Positions 36,323-47,193 of a stretch of 64,000 nucleotides of DNA are shown here, one piece after another. Source of the stretch: Turritopsis dohrnii (Eukaryota > Cnidaria > Hydrozoa > Anthoathecata > Oceaniidae). Under the pieces are notes generated by a model. That model was not told the origin of the DNA. It saw only the letters and a program-made list of their open reading frames with translations, and ran no database searches. Every line of letters starts with the position of its first letter. The stretch's first letter is position 1. Location: positions 248,001 through 312,000 of the forward strand of contig BQMF02000021.1 of NCBI GenBank assembly GCA_027922465.2, read 5' to 3'. Both the position numbers and the translations under genes were made by a program.

Positions 36323-37768
36323 AAGTAAATATTAAAGTAAAAAGAAATGCAATTAGTGAAACAATAGAATGTATAGAAACGAGGTGGAACTTGATAGCAA
36401 GGTATTTACACGTTGTTTAAACAGAAATTCGAGACAACTGTATTTCGTGATTACGAGATCAACATCAGGGTTGCAAATTATTCCTCCTAAATACAGAAGC
36501 GTTGACTGTGTTGGACGAATACTGATATCTTACGAGAAATCCTGTATAAACTGTAGAAAGTGGAAAGAATCTGCTATAGTAAGTGTTGTTATTCATTTTC
36601 CCAATGTTCATGTTGTTATATTTTTAGAGGTCCTACTAGTTTTGCGAAGCAGCCTCAATGTTTCTTAAGAATTTGCCAATCTGAACCTCAAATGTTTCTT
36701 ACATGTTTCTTAATTTTTGACATAACAAGCCCCATTTTTCTTAAATATTTCTTGTTTTGAAACGTTTATCTTAAAGTTTATGTTATCATGGCTTACCTGG
36801 GATCTTCTGTTTTACTGTTTTTGATCATCAAGGTGTAATTTACTTGTTAACATCAAAAGAAAAACTATTGTTTTGATTGGAAGTATTATTTTTAAGAAAA
36901 AACGCCAATTTTAAAAAAATATCATTTTCTAGCTCTCAGCCTCAGCATGTTTCTTAGATGTTTCTTAGGTTTTAGGGATTCTGAGCCTGTTTCTTAAACT
37001 CGTGTTTCTTAAAAAAACGTGTATTATTTTGTGGTTTTTTTTAAATGGGAATTCGCCATTTCATATAATTAATAAATACATGATCATAAAATATATTCAT
37101 ATTATTAAAACGAAGTTTTGTAAGTAAACTAACATCACCAGGTTAAAAGCAAATCGATACATATTACACTTATATACAGGGTGTCTCAGGAAGACTTATC
37201 TGCAAACTTTCAGTGTCTACAAGCTACAAGATCTAATAAATACAAATAATTCCCTATGGTGTTTAACAAAATGAAAACATTAAAAATCTTATCGAGACAA
37301 TCGAGACAAAGGTGAAGTCATTAAGTATGTTATTGACCTTTCTTACCTCCTCTTCGTTTTGTTCACAATATGGTAGCTTAAAGAATAGCTTTCTTTTCTC
37401 CTCGAACAACCAGTCCGGAATAATCTCCCGCTGATTTCTTGTTGTTAAAGTTTTTTTATCACACGTTTTATTGCGTTTTCATGAAGGCCGTACTGAACTC
37501 AGTACGGGGTGAATTTTCCATCCTCCCGTGTCGAGTTTCAATACGGGTTCTTATTTCAGTACGGTTCCTGGTCAAACCTTCAGCGATGTTAAAATAAAAA
37601 TTTTTGAATTTGGTGTCATATATTTTACTTTCAGAACACACTTTACGGAATAAACACATTAAATTCAACATTATATTCAGAAAGACCAATGTACTGTTAT
37701 ACATTAAAAAGAATGACGACATTTTATGATATCAACGATATTTTTAGAAATTTGCTTAAGAAGACAAT
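36323..37768. other. 5' flank of the acyltransferase gene
   Basis: The ORFs 36369-36668 and 36560-36760 are in overlapping frames and carry no domain. Repeats of catgtttctta/tgtttcttaa at 36655-37015 look like simple sequence drift. I see no clear promoter; a tataatta-type run near 37065 is too generic to call. Confidence 0.4.
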
Positions 37769-39649
37769 ATGGTTACGCAGTTAATATCAAAACGCATCAT
37801 GCAAAATAATGCTTTGGCGACAAGACGACTTCATTTCAATACATCGAAAATCTCTTTGCCAACAGATTTTTTTCAAAAATCTTTGCCTTACCTTCCATTA
37901 CCGGATATTGAGGATAGTGTGTCCATGTACATCGATCGACAAAAAGCTATATGCAATCCAGAAAAGTTTAAAACCATTGAAAATATGGCAAAAAGATTTA
38001 TACAGGGAAATGGTAAACGACTACAAAAACAACTAATTGATTTGTACAGCATTGATAAGTTTAACTACTATGGTGGACGGCGCTACACCAATGGAGTTCT
38101 TACACAGCGATCTTCAATCATGGAGCAAAACAATGGAACTATCATTTGGAAAATTAGTGGCAAAAATCATCAACTGGAACATGCCGCAAAGCATATCTAC
38201 TCCATTGGTAAATTGATAAAACCCTTACGAGAAAATACCCTTCAACCTGTTGTTATGAACTATAATCCAGCTTTTGAGGGAATTCTGAAGCAAACTGATG
38301 AACACCATCGTACACAAGTTGCTCAGGCATTGGGAATGATACCTTTTGATATGGCACAAATTCAAATTGCGTCTGGTAGCTGCAGAATCCCTGGTAAAGA
38401 AAAAGATACTATGAGTGACTGTAATAACTCAAAGAACTACATAATCATTCGTAATGGTCATATATTCACATTTGATTTGTTGACTGACACTGGCGATGTA
38501 ATTGGATTGGGCGAGATATATAGTGCTTTAAAAGAGATTATGGCATTATCTCACAAACGTTCAAAGTCACCTATTGCTGCACTCACCGTTTTGGATAGAA
38601 CCTCTTGGGCAAATTACCGTCAGCATTTGGTCAAAGATGCTCATAATGAGAATTTGTTGAAAGTCATCGAGAACTCTATTGATGTCCTAACTCTGGATGG
38701 AAATAACGAAGAAGGTGATCTTCACAAGAATTTTCATATTGGAAAAAGTCCAGGTGATCGTTGGTTTGATAAAAGCACCTATTGCTCGTTTGATGAAAAT
38801 TCGGAGTTCGCTGGAACAAGTGGCAATAGCGTCGAAGTGCATGCAGCAACTGCAGCTGATATTCTAGAGAGACTTCAAGAGATACATAGTTCAATAGAAA
38901 ATGAATCTATCAAAAGTGCTGCAAAGCCACTATCATTGAAGCGTCTAGAATTCAACATTGATGATCATATTCTGTCCGGAATAAAGCAAGCAGAAGAAGA
39001 GTATCATATTTTCCGTGATAAATTTCAATGTGAACCATTTGCAAGAAACGACGTGAACAACAGAGAATTTAAAAAACGCTTTCTTAATCCAAGCTCTATG
39101 GTCCAACTTGGTTTACAGATAGCTCTTATCAAGTTTTACCAAGAACCGAAGGTGATAAGTTCAGTTTTACTGGCTCCAACCTTCATCAACAGTCATGCCT
39201 TCAGTATTTATGAACCGACGATAGTTATGGTAGATATTGCTAAGAGGTTTGTTGACAAAGAAAAATTTGAATTGTCAGCACTAAAAAACTATTCTGATCA
39301 TTCCTATTCAAGTACTTTACAAATGAGAATGGGGTATGGATGGTTTCACCAGCATCTTTGTGCTCTTAGCGAATTGTCGTTGGAACTAGATCAACCGTGT
39401 GATTTTCTGAACAGCGACATCTTCCAACATTCATTAGATTCCTATGTTAATGTCACTACCGTTCCACAGAAGATCGGCACCAACATTGTATGGAATGAGT
39501 TTCACAATGGACCTGCACTTACATACCTGTTTAATGATGATGGAATGCACGGAGGGTTTATGTCTATTGGTAAGGGACCGCCAATCAAAGAATTTTCCAA
39601 TTTGTTTTTTGAAGCAATGGAACAATTGATCTTTTATATTTCCAAGTAA
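37769..39649 (+). CDS. Choline/carnitine acyltransferase family protein, single exon, divergent
   Basis: Family reaction: transfer of an acyl group between CoA and carnitine (or choline), usually in mitochondria or peroxisomes. One uninterrupted 626-codon ORF, close to the usual 600-670. The N-terminus (residues 1-30) is basic and hydroxylated with no acidic residue, like a mitochondrial presequence, followed by LPYLPLPDIEDSVSMY, the family's LP.LP.P start. CRIPGKEKDT (205-214), LTVLDRTSWA (272-281), RWFDKS (331-336) and LQIALIKFYQ (449-458) match conserved blocks. The catalytic His would be H358 in VEVHAATAAD, where the family usually has EHS/EHA. The STS/STR-type stretch near 513-520 is altered (YSSTLQMRMG). 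The altered blocks could mean changed substrate or lost activity. There are no introns, unlike the neighbours, so a retrocopy is possible. CRAT, CROT or CPT2 cannot be told apart. Confidence 0.85.
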   Translation: MVTQLISKRIMQNNALATRRLHFNTSKISLPTDFFQKSLPYLPLPDIEDSVSMYIDRQKAICNPEKFKTIENMAKRFIQGNGKRLQKQLIDLYSIDKFNYYGGRRYTNGVLTQRSSIMEQNNGTIIWKISGKNHQLEHAAKHIYSIGKLIKPLRENTLQPVVMNYNPAFEGILKQTDEHHRTQVAQALGMIPFDMAQIQIASGSCRIPGKEKDTMSDCNNSKNYIIIRNGHIFTFDLLTDTGDVIGLGEIYSALKEIMALSHKRSKSPIAALTVLDRTSWANYRQHLVKDAHNENLLKVIENSIDVLTLDGNNEEGDLHKNFHIGKSPGDRWFDKSTYCSFDENSEFAGTSGNSVEVHAATAADILERLQEIHSSIENESIKSAAKPLSLKRLEFNIDDHILSGIKQAEEEYHIFRDKFQCEPFARNDVNNREFKKRFLNPSSMVQLGLQIALIKFYQEPKVISSVLLAPTFINSHAFSIYEPTIVMVDIAKRFVDKEKFELSALKNYSDHSYSSTLQMRMGYGWFHQHLCALSELSLELDQPCDFLNSDIFQHSLDSYVNVTTVPQKIGTNIVWNEFHNGPALTYLFNDDGMHGGFMSIGKGPPIKEFSNLFFEAMEQLIFYISK

Positions 39650-39661
39650 TTTCTTTTTGTA

Positions 39662-39968
39662 CAGTGTGTTTCATAATGTTGGAAATGGAAATTTTAAGGC
39701 GGTTTTTTTAAATGAATATACCAATTTCGAAATAACTTTTACATCGGTGGAAAGCCATTTTCAAGTTCTTTCGTATAGTATACTTTTGTGAAAAAATGAA
39801 GAAGTGGTTTTTATAAAAATAAGGAAAATGTTTTGGAAAAATGTAATTAAATTACATACTGTTGGAAAGGACTTGAAAATGGCGGTGCATAAATTATTTT
39901 GAAATTCGGTATGTTCATATAAAAAAACAACTTCAAAATTTCGATTTCCAACATTACGAAACATACTG
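39662..39968. mobile_element. 307-bp MITE with CAGTGTGTTTC ends, TA-flanked
   Basis: The left end cagtgtgtttcataatgttg is inverted at the right end (caacattacgaaacatactg), with TA at 39660-39661 and 39969-39970. It fits Tc1/mariner. It begins 12 bp after the acyltransferase stop, so the gene's 3' UTR must run into it. Confidence 0.85.
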
Positions 39969-39970
39969 TA

Positions 39971-40790
39971 TTTCTAGTATATTTTTGTACTTTTAGGAGC
40001 TTTTTCATTTCTGGAGGCCATTTTTAAACGACAATTTTGGACATGTTTATTATTGTAATCATCATTACATTACTAAGTCTGACAGCAATGGTATATTTTT
40101 AACTGTCACCTTTTTCATCATGATATGACTGTTGTTTTAGATGCCCATTTCTTAGTGAAAGTTTTCAACTCCTTGAATCCCTTGTAAGTTTCAAGGCCTT
40201 GATCAGCTATTTTCTATAAAATATATACCATACATAAATTCAATACATTTTATATTTCAACAGCTGTTTTGATTCATATTCTGTGGGAAGGAATTATTTA
40301 ATGGTGTTGATATATTTTTTTAATGATATGTTTAATGTTCTTTTTGATACTATTATTTCAACTAAACAACATTTTGTTATTGCTTATTTGATAAAATTTC
40401 GATAACGTTTAATTTTTTCATTTATTTTCGACTTAACGTTAAAAGGATTTCATGAAAATTGTCTTATTCTTCTCATAACGTACACAGGTAACCAGCAATT
40501 TGCTTTTTTTTAAGTCATGAATTTTCACGACTAGCCTGCAGATTCTCTCTGATAGTAACGAAATTGGAAACTTGAAGAAAAGGGAATTGTGACAAATTAC
40601 ATATGAAACTAGCGTAATAACTGAAAATGTTAATAAGCAGAAACATGGTCTATATTCTATCTTTTGTTAGTGCGTTGGATAGATTTTCATTTACATAAAT
40701 CTGTCATTGTGTCATTAATAAAACGCAAATGTAAATCTACCATCTATTCATTCTTTAATCACTGAGGATTATGTTCTTGACTTTTGTTGT
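39971..40790. other. Intergenic stretch without recognised gene
   Basis: AT-rich, no ORF or RNA gene that I can support. Confidence 0.5.
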
Positions 40791-41078
40791 GCAGCAATGG
40801 TGTAGTGGTTTGTACCTTTGAGTGCGACCGCTGCGACCCGTGTTCGAGTCCAGTCATGTCGCATCTCAATACACCACTCTGATGCGCTTTAAAAGCTGCG
40901 TATCAGCCCATTAGGAGCCATCGACTGACTGTACACTGGCCTTCGGGCAAGTTGGAGCAATGCTATACGTATCTCTGGCGGTAAGTCAACTAATAGTTGC
41001 AAGTCGGCGGGCGGAAGAACCAACCATTACGGATGGAAGTCCAAAGACTAAAAACTCTCGTTACTTACTTACTTACTT
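40791..41078 (+). mobile_element. tRNA-derived SINE, family A, plus orientation
   Basis: Head gcagcaatggtgtagtggtt, box B gttcgagtcc, ~200-bp body and a (TTAC)n tail at 41061-41078. It matches the inverted copy at 6501-6798 almost base for base, which suggests recent activity. Confidence 0.9.
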
Positions 41079-41571
41079 TTGTTGCTTTTCAATAATTTAA
41101 TAGCGTCAAAGTGAAATCAGTAGTCAAGTTAACTTAATGGCTCATGTTAAATAAGGCATGGGTCTACTTTTTCGATAAAATATCTTTTCATCACCAACAT
41201 GCTTCCCCATAGATGCCAACACACATTCGACGGCAATTATGTGTTAACGATATATACATAAATAATGCTTTAAGCATCAAAGAAGGGTCAACTAAACTTA
41301 TGTCCCATTTAGTATCAAAACCAATTGCCATGCTTCCGTGGCGCAAAATGTTGAGCAGTTGTACTGATATGAAATACAACATGAGTCCACATTGTTTTAT
41401 CTCAGCCACATCTTTCTGAACTATTGTCATTAAAGAAAATTTTTGGGAATTTGTTTCATATAGTCTGATTAAGCACCTCAATTTGAATGACCTTGAACGA
41501 ACAAACGTTTAAGCATTTATACCCACACCCCACCCGCCTTCATTGTCATAGAAACAACAAGAAACTGATCA
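41079..41571. other. Stretch with a minus ORF of unknown origin
   Basis: The minus ORF 41191-41481 (96 codons) has protein-like composition (AIGFDTKWDISLVDPSLMLK) but no family I recognise. It may be an old coding remnant. Confidence 0.35.
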
Positions 41572-42495
41572 CCCAGTAAGCACAAAGACACGTTGTTTCA
41601 ACGTTGTTTCGACGTCGTATTCCATCGTCGCTTGACGGTCGTTTAATGGTCGAATTGGAAGCAGCAAAACAACGTCGGATTTTGACGTCAAAACGACGAT
41701 TAAAAATAACCAAAAATGACGTTGTACGGACGTTATGCAACGGTCAAAAGACCGAAAACAACGTTGCATTGACGTTGCAGCATGGTCAAATTAACGACGA
41801 AAGGTAATGACAACAAAAGAAAAGTCACCAGCGGGGATCGAACCCCGCATGCCTTCTGAGAGTGATAACCACTACACTACGGCGCCTTGACTTGTGCTGA
41901 TGATTTGACTATTAGAAGAAAGTTAAGATGGAAAAGAACGAAATGACAAAATGAATGAAAAATGCAATATAACTTTTGCTTGCTTTTTAAAACATCGATT
42001 TAAACTGTTTGGAGTGTACAGTTCACAAACCATCGTTTTTCGTTTCTTTCTATTTCGTTTCTTTTCCATTCTTCTATCCTTTGATCCAAATGAATAGATA
42101 ATGGAAGACACATTTTTCTTGGTTTTCAAGATGATTACCTGCATGACTAAATTGCGTACAGAAAGGCCGAATACATGCCGGAGTACAAAATGCAACGTTC
42201 TTTTGACGTCGAAAGAACGTCAGAATTGACTGTAAGTAAATAAATGGTTTTAATAGGATAAACACAAAATTACAGTATGCACCACTCTAGTCACAACATA
42301 AGCTTTCAACCATTATAGGATTTTGAAATGTTTTTTTTCAGGTCGCAATTATTTTCGACCAACCCCGTCGGTTTATAGTCGTTTTTGGTTGGGATCAACC
42401 CTGACGTTTTCTTGACGTCGGTTGATGGTCGTTTTTGGTTACGACGTTAGAACAACCATAAAACAACGTTGTGTTGACGTCGTGTGTTAACTGGG
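41572..42495. mobile_element. TIR element with ACGTCG-rich ends
   Basis: Left end cccagtaagcacaaagacac then gttgtttcaacgttgtttcg; the right end is the imperfect inverse (acaacgttgtgttgacgtcg … gtgttaactggg). The terminal ~200 bp are dense in acgtt/gacgtc motifs on both sides. The interior contains a tRNA-like sequence at 41824-41886 and Lys-rich chance ORFs. Overlapping ORFs at 41546-41807 are artefacts of the motif repeats. Confidence 0.65.
41824..41886 (-). other. Truncated tRNA-like sequence
   Basis: The minus strand reads a D-arm gtagtgtagtggttatcac and a T-arm cggggttcgatccccg that folds well, but only ~13 nt lie between them instead of about 22, and the acceptor strands do not pair. 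The anticodon arm is therefore missing: a tRNA pseudogene or SINE head, not a working tRNA. Confidence 0.65.
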
Positions 42496-42989
42496 CAGGT
42501 TTGCTCTCAACGTTTTGGTTCTTCTTCTTGCGAAAAGAAATTTAAGAAAGTTGAGGAAAACGATTATTTTGTTTGCCTGAAGACAAGAAAGGAAAATTTT
42601 GTATGTTTTCTGTTTATATTGCCTATTTAACTAGGTAAACCGACAAAAAGCACAAGGCCTGTGTTTTTAATTTTTCTTGAAAAAGATTAGATGTACACTC
42701 CTGCACATTGTTCTTTTGAGTTTTTCCTCAACGAGATATGAATTTCGATCATGACTATGCAACCCATCAAAAGTCTGTTTTGCCTAGATCACAATTTGAT
42801 AAAGACATAGCTGATGCATGGGAACATCAACATGATGAGAGGCAATCAAATCCCCCTGCTGATGAGCGTCAATAACGTCGTCAAATTAGAAATACTGAAG
42901 GACAAAGGAAATACCGTGCAAACATAGTGAAATATGTTCCCAATTAAGAAGAGAGAGGGATGAACAAAATCAAAGAGAACGATGAAATA

Positions 42990-43190
42990 ATGAGCAACCT
43001 GAACAAGCTGCTTGTTGATTTGAAGCACAAGCTCATCGACAACAGTTACTTAGAGAAAATGAGCAACCCAAACAAGCTGCTACTCGACCTGCAGCTGATG
43101 CTCTACAGCACCAACATGTTAGAAACAATGAGCAACCGCAACACGCTGCTGCTCGACGTGCAGCCGATGTTCAACAACACCAAAGAGCAT
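42990..43190 (+). repeat. 69-bp tandem repeat in an open frame
   Basis: Three units of 69 bp (23 codons) start atgagcaacc… at 42990, 43059 and 43128. One frame (42960-43229) reads MSN.NKLL.DL repeats; another reads NEQP.QAA-type Gln/Ala-rich repeats resembling N-terminal low-complexity parts of Helitron- or PIF1-type proteins. Neither frame extends far. Confidence 0.5.
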
Positions 43191-43516
43191 ATGTCCACAA
43201 CAGAAGAGTGCGCAGGGCTCCGTTCTTAAATACTGCACGGATTGATATTGAAAATAACTAGAAGCCTCAGGGCTTGAAAAATTTCCGAATCAGGCCTAGA
43301 GGAAATAGCTTTAGGCTAATTTTCAAGATATCTGAATGACTATCCATTCTGTTCTTGTTGCTTACTTGACAACAGGTCTATCACAATTCCCAAAGTATGA
43401 CTTATGGTTAACATGAAGAATAAAATGATATTCGATAGAAGTGAACCAAAATCATTTGAAAATCAGGAAAAAATCAGGGAAAAATCTGCAAGTTGCTGCC
43501 AACTTTAATATCAGTA

Positions 43517-44437
43517 CGATGGCCCTGAAGGTTCATTCGTGAGCACAAAAAAATGTGCTACACATATACTTTTTTGTTTTACGCATAAAACTTTTTGTGT
43601 TACACATAAAATTTTTGTGCTACGCATATACTTTTTTGTGCTGCGCATAGAAGTTTTTGTGCTACGCATAAATTTTTGTGCTACGCATAAATTTTTGTGT
43701 TGCGCGCATTTATTTTCTGTGTAAAGTGCTCCGCATTTATTTCGACCTCATTTCCATTCTGGTCTCTATATTGTTAACAATTATTGTTGACAATTTCGTG
43801 CATTCTCATCCAGGTGCATAATGATGGTGGATCACATGCTTACCAAGTGAACTACCACTACCTTCAAAAACTTCTTTTTTTATTATGTTAGTTATCTCTT
43901 CTCTATTTTTTTCATCTTTTTGAAATCTCCTCCTAAGACCAAGCCTAGTTAAAAGCCTTTTTAATGTTGACAAGCTGATTACATGGTTGTGTTGGACAGC
44001 TAGAAAAGAGATGATTTCTACGTTTGTATAACCTTGGCCAAAATACAAAATTACTAACGACTCTAGTGTTATTGGAGATGTGAAGAACGAGCAAGTAATT
44101 TAACGCTGTACGTCGTTCCTCATCAATTCTTGCCATGTTTTTAGCGCGCTTTTTTGCTTTTTGCACCATGTAACATTACACACTAATTAGCATAAATTAA
44201 GGAAAAGATATAGGTTGTTGATTTTTTTGCGCTAACAAACAAAAAACACAAACACGAAAAAGTATTTGTGCAACAATGTAAAAAATAACTGTGTAGCACA
44301 AAAATATCTGCGTAGAAAAAAAATTTATGCGTAACACAAAAAAGCTATGCGTAACACAAAAAAATATATGCGTAGGCGAAAAAATTCTACGCGTAGCACA
44401 TTTTTTTGTGCGTGCATATGAGCCTTCAGGGCCATCG
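43517..44437 (-). mobile_element. TIR element with integrase-like remnant, TA-flanked
   Basis: Ends cgatggccctgaaggttcat (left) and the inverse of cgatggccctgaaggctcat (right), with TA at 43515-43516 and 44438-44439. Just inside are repeated tttttgtgctacgcata units on both sides, ~180 bp each. The minus-strand ORF pieces between them resemble an integrase N-terminal region. Deleted and non-autonomous. Confidence 0.75.
43806..44169 (-). pseudogene. Helix-turn-helix head of an integrase-type transposase, broken
   Basis: The piece 44048-43806 reads YFGQGYTNVEIISFLAVQHN, then VISLSTLKRLLTRLGLRRRF and a later EVFEGSGSSLG. The order (YF..G.+..EI...LA..H, S.RTLKR.L...GL.RR, then GSG) is a pattern I know from DDE integrase-like proteins in animal genomes. 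Upstream, 44169-43945 lies in another frame (MVQKAKKRAKNMARIDEERR). The catalytic core is gone. Confidence 0.55.
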
Positions 44438-44709
44438 TATATCAGGAACCAATTGTTATTTGTGCACACCTTCTAAATTTTGTCAGAAATGTGAATTCGG
44501 TAATATATTTAAGTAAACATTGTTGGTAATACATATTTAAATAAACATTGAAATTGTTCATAACTTGCATTAATAGGAGCAGGAGAAACTTGGGCATTTC
44601 AAAGATTTTAATCCATGACATTTAACAGGATTACAAGAAGATAAAAATTATATACATAACTTAAATCAACATAACATACAATACGAAAATCTATTTCTGC
44701 TAAACCTGC
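44438..44709. other. Short AT-rich stretch
   Basis: The minus ORF 44608-44796 overlaps the neighbouring MITE and is not supported. Confidence 0.4.
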
Positions 44710-44874
44710 CAGTGGCGAATCCAGAGGTAAGCCGCAACTTGTGTAGGAGAGTGTTAGCAATTCAAACATAAAAGAAAAAGGTTCAAATAACCCCATTGAT
44801 AATATTAACTGAATTCACAACTTATGTTAATGCGCTTCTCCACAAGTTGCGACTACACTCTAGATCCACCACTG
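44710..44874. mobile_element. 165-bp hAT-like MITE (CAGTGGCG ends)
   Basis: The left end cagtggcgaatccagaggta is inverted at the right end (ctagatccaccactg), and inner blocks gcaacttgtgtaggaga / ttctccacaagttgc pair as well. CAGTGGCGGATC-type ends are typical of hAT elements. The expected 8-bp duplication is not clear. Confidence 0.7.
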
Positions 44875-45044
44875 TCTGCATATTATCACTTCTATGGAGT
44901 CTATGAATAACACCAATGTGCACGAAAAGACAAATGACACAATAGATATAATATGTTCCACATGATGATTTGATTCGAAAAAAGAATGTTTTGATTAAAA
45001 TGATTCGAACGTGCTGTGAATGACTTTTCTTTTGGAAAAGTTCC

Positions 45045-45234
45045 ACTTATATGAATAAATATTGCTCAAGGGATCAAAAAATTGTTCCACTTATCGAAAG
45101 TTCCACTTAACGAGGGTTCCACCTCTCCGAATAAAATAACAGAGGTTTGTTAATGCAAATCCAAGGGACCGGAGAAATTGGTTCCACTAAACGAAAGTTC
45201 CACTTATCAGGGGTTCCACTTATCGAGGTAGACT
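45045..45234 (+). mobile_element. Tc1/pogo-type element end (GTTCCACTTATCGAGGTAGACTG)
   Basis: Several gttccacttatcgaaag repeats end in gttccacttatcgaggtaga at 45212-45231, followed by ctgta. This matches the TIR style of Tigger-like elements, but no matching left end is visible, so it is a truncated or solo end. Confidence 0.55.
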
Positions 45235-45991
45235 GTATGTATGTTTGGGTCAATTCCTTCTTTAATGATTTGTGCTGCTATGACAATTTCATTTGTTTAT
45301 TTTTTTTTCAATATCTTCAACTTTCGGTGTAATATTTATTAAATGAAATGAACATGTTTCATGCATTTATTGATAAGACGTATTCACCAGTAATGTTTTG
45401 ATACTATAATACATTTCTGCTGCGATATTGAAAGTTTTTTTCACAGCAAAGTTTCTTTTACTATCAAACCTTCACCTTCTTTTTCAAGAAATTTTCCCAG
45501 AGTCAGCTAAACGTCAATATTTCCTCCATAAGGAATGTTCTTACGATTATATTTTGATTGCAATAGTAGATAAAGTCTTAAAACTCTTCTTCAAAGCTTC
45601 TACCTACAATTTCCTTAAAACATACAACCAAACGGTTCGAGAACGATTCACGTGTTCAGTGTGCATATTTTACTGACTTTTTAAAGAAATTTTAAAGATA
45701 TATGAATTGGGAAGTTTTAAATATAAAACAACTAAAATAACTTCTAAAAGTATTTCAAAAGTATAAAAAGCTTATTATTTTTATGAATTATTATTGAAAG
45801 TGGCCTTTTTGTATTAAATTTTGCATAGAGTTTTGGGTCTGTCATTAACTGTTCTGAATAAACAAACAATCCGATATCCAAACAGACTTTCCGAAAACGG
45901 CAAAAAACTGTTACAGAGAGAGATAGATAGATAGAATGTCTAAATCAAACAATTTCCTTCGCTAAGGGGCGGAAATTGAATAATTTATATA
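45235..45991. other. Intergenic stretch without recognised gene
   Basis: The ORF 45428-45676 has no domain I recognise. A (GATA)n microsatellite lies at about 45920-45935. Confidence 0.4.
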
Positions 45992-47191
45992 CAGTAGACT
46001 CCCGGTTATTCGAAGCTCCACGGGGGAAAGGAATTTACTTCGACTAGCCGAAATTTCGAATAACTGAAAATTTTCTTATTTTGGTCCAATTTTCACTCTG
46101 ACGGATTTTTTGGAGGGATATGAATAAAAAAGTAGTCATATCAGGTTTTAACTCTACAGTTTTAAACGCAACGAGTGTTTCAAACGTTAAAATATACAAA
46201 TATAATGTTTACTTAAAACAGCTATAAACAATAACCATTCTTCATATCTATATTCTTATGAAGTGTTTGTGAAATAGTTTTCAATAAAAGTTTGCTTTGT
46301 GCCCTCGGTAAAGAGCTGGTTACATTGTTGGTTATCGCGTGTAGTTTTTTCCTTATTTCATCACCATCTTTATCAAAAAGCGACCAGCGATCGATCGAGT
46401 CCAGGGCATCCTCTATCTCCGATAATGTTGGTTTTTGTGGAGGCACATCGTTTATTTCGATTTCTTCATCATTTTCGTCTTCCTCCTCTACGCTCTTGCC
46501 GTCAGTATCATTAACAATGGATTCAACTATTTCTTCATCGGTCAAAATAGTTGAATTGTTTGTAGCAATCTCAAAATATATGTCGAGGAATTCATTAGCA
46601 TCAAATCTATCGTCTACTAAACCACACTTTTTCAGCTCGTTGATGTTTTCTGCAAGTGATTTAAATGGGCCATCATCATCATTAATACTTGCAGTTTGTG
46701 TTTCTTTCGAGATACCTGCTTTCTTAAAGCAATTAATTACGGTATTTGTGGATACAGCTTCCCAAGATTTGACCAAAACTCGCATTGCTTCAAGAATATT
46801 GATAACAGGAACTTCCTTACCGGCATCGATGTATTTGAGCTGACGCTTAACAACATTAGAGCGATAAGATGCATTCAACTTTTAAAAAAATTGCTTTGTA
46901 TATAGTTTTATTTTTACGAATAAAGACTATTTTTCTTTTATAAAAAGTGTTTGAAGTTGAAAATTCTCACTCTTACTCCAGCTATTGCCAAGAATTTTGA
47001 ATAACTGAAGAATATTGAGCCAAGGGGGTTCGAAAACCACTTCGAATAAACGAATTTTCGAATAACTAAAGTTTGAATAACTGAGAGAGATTTACTCTAA
47101 AATGAGTTAGAAAATTCAAGGGGAATGAAAATCGCTTCGAATAACCGAGAATTTCGAATAAGTGCAGGTTTGAATAACTGGGAGTCTACTG
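45992..47191 (-). mobile_element. Tigger/pogo-type element, 1.2-kb deletion derivative
   Basis: The left end cagtagactcccggttattc is inverted at the right end (gaataactgggagtctactg), TA-flanked at 45990-45991 and 47192-47193. Subterminal copies of ttcgaataacc lie inside both ends. It carries the C-terminal third of a DDE transposase on the minus strand. Confidence 0.9.
46222..46878 (-). pseudogene. Tigger/Jerky-type transposase C-terminal fragment
   Basis: The 218-codon ORF opens SNVVKRQLKYIDAG, then ILEAMRVLVKSWEAVSTNTV and INCFKKAGI, the characteristic end of the DDE_1/Tigger family (KR.YR…, A…..AW..V….I.NCF+KAGF). An acidic linker (EEEDENDEEIEIND) and a helical tail follow. The DNA-binding CENPB/HTH part and the DDE core are missing. 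The open frame may be chance preservation. Confidence 0.8.
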
Positions 47192-47193
47192 TA

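Noticed and set aside
41824..41886. Functional tRNA
   Set aside because: The anticodon arm is missing and the acceptor strands do not pair.
46292..46843. 183-codon plus ORF, Ser-rich
   Set aside because: It is the antisense of the Tigger transposase fragment, whose minus-strand frame matches a known family.
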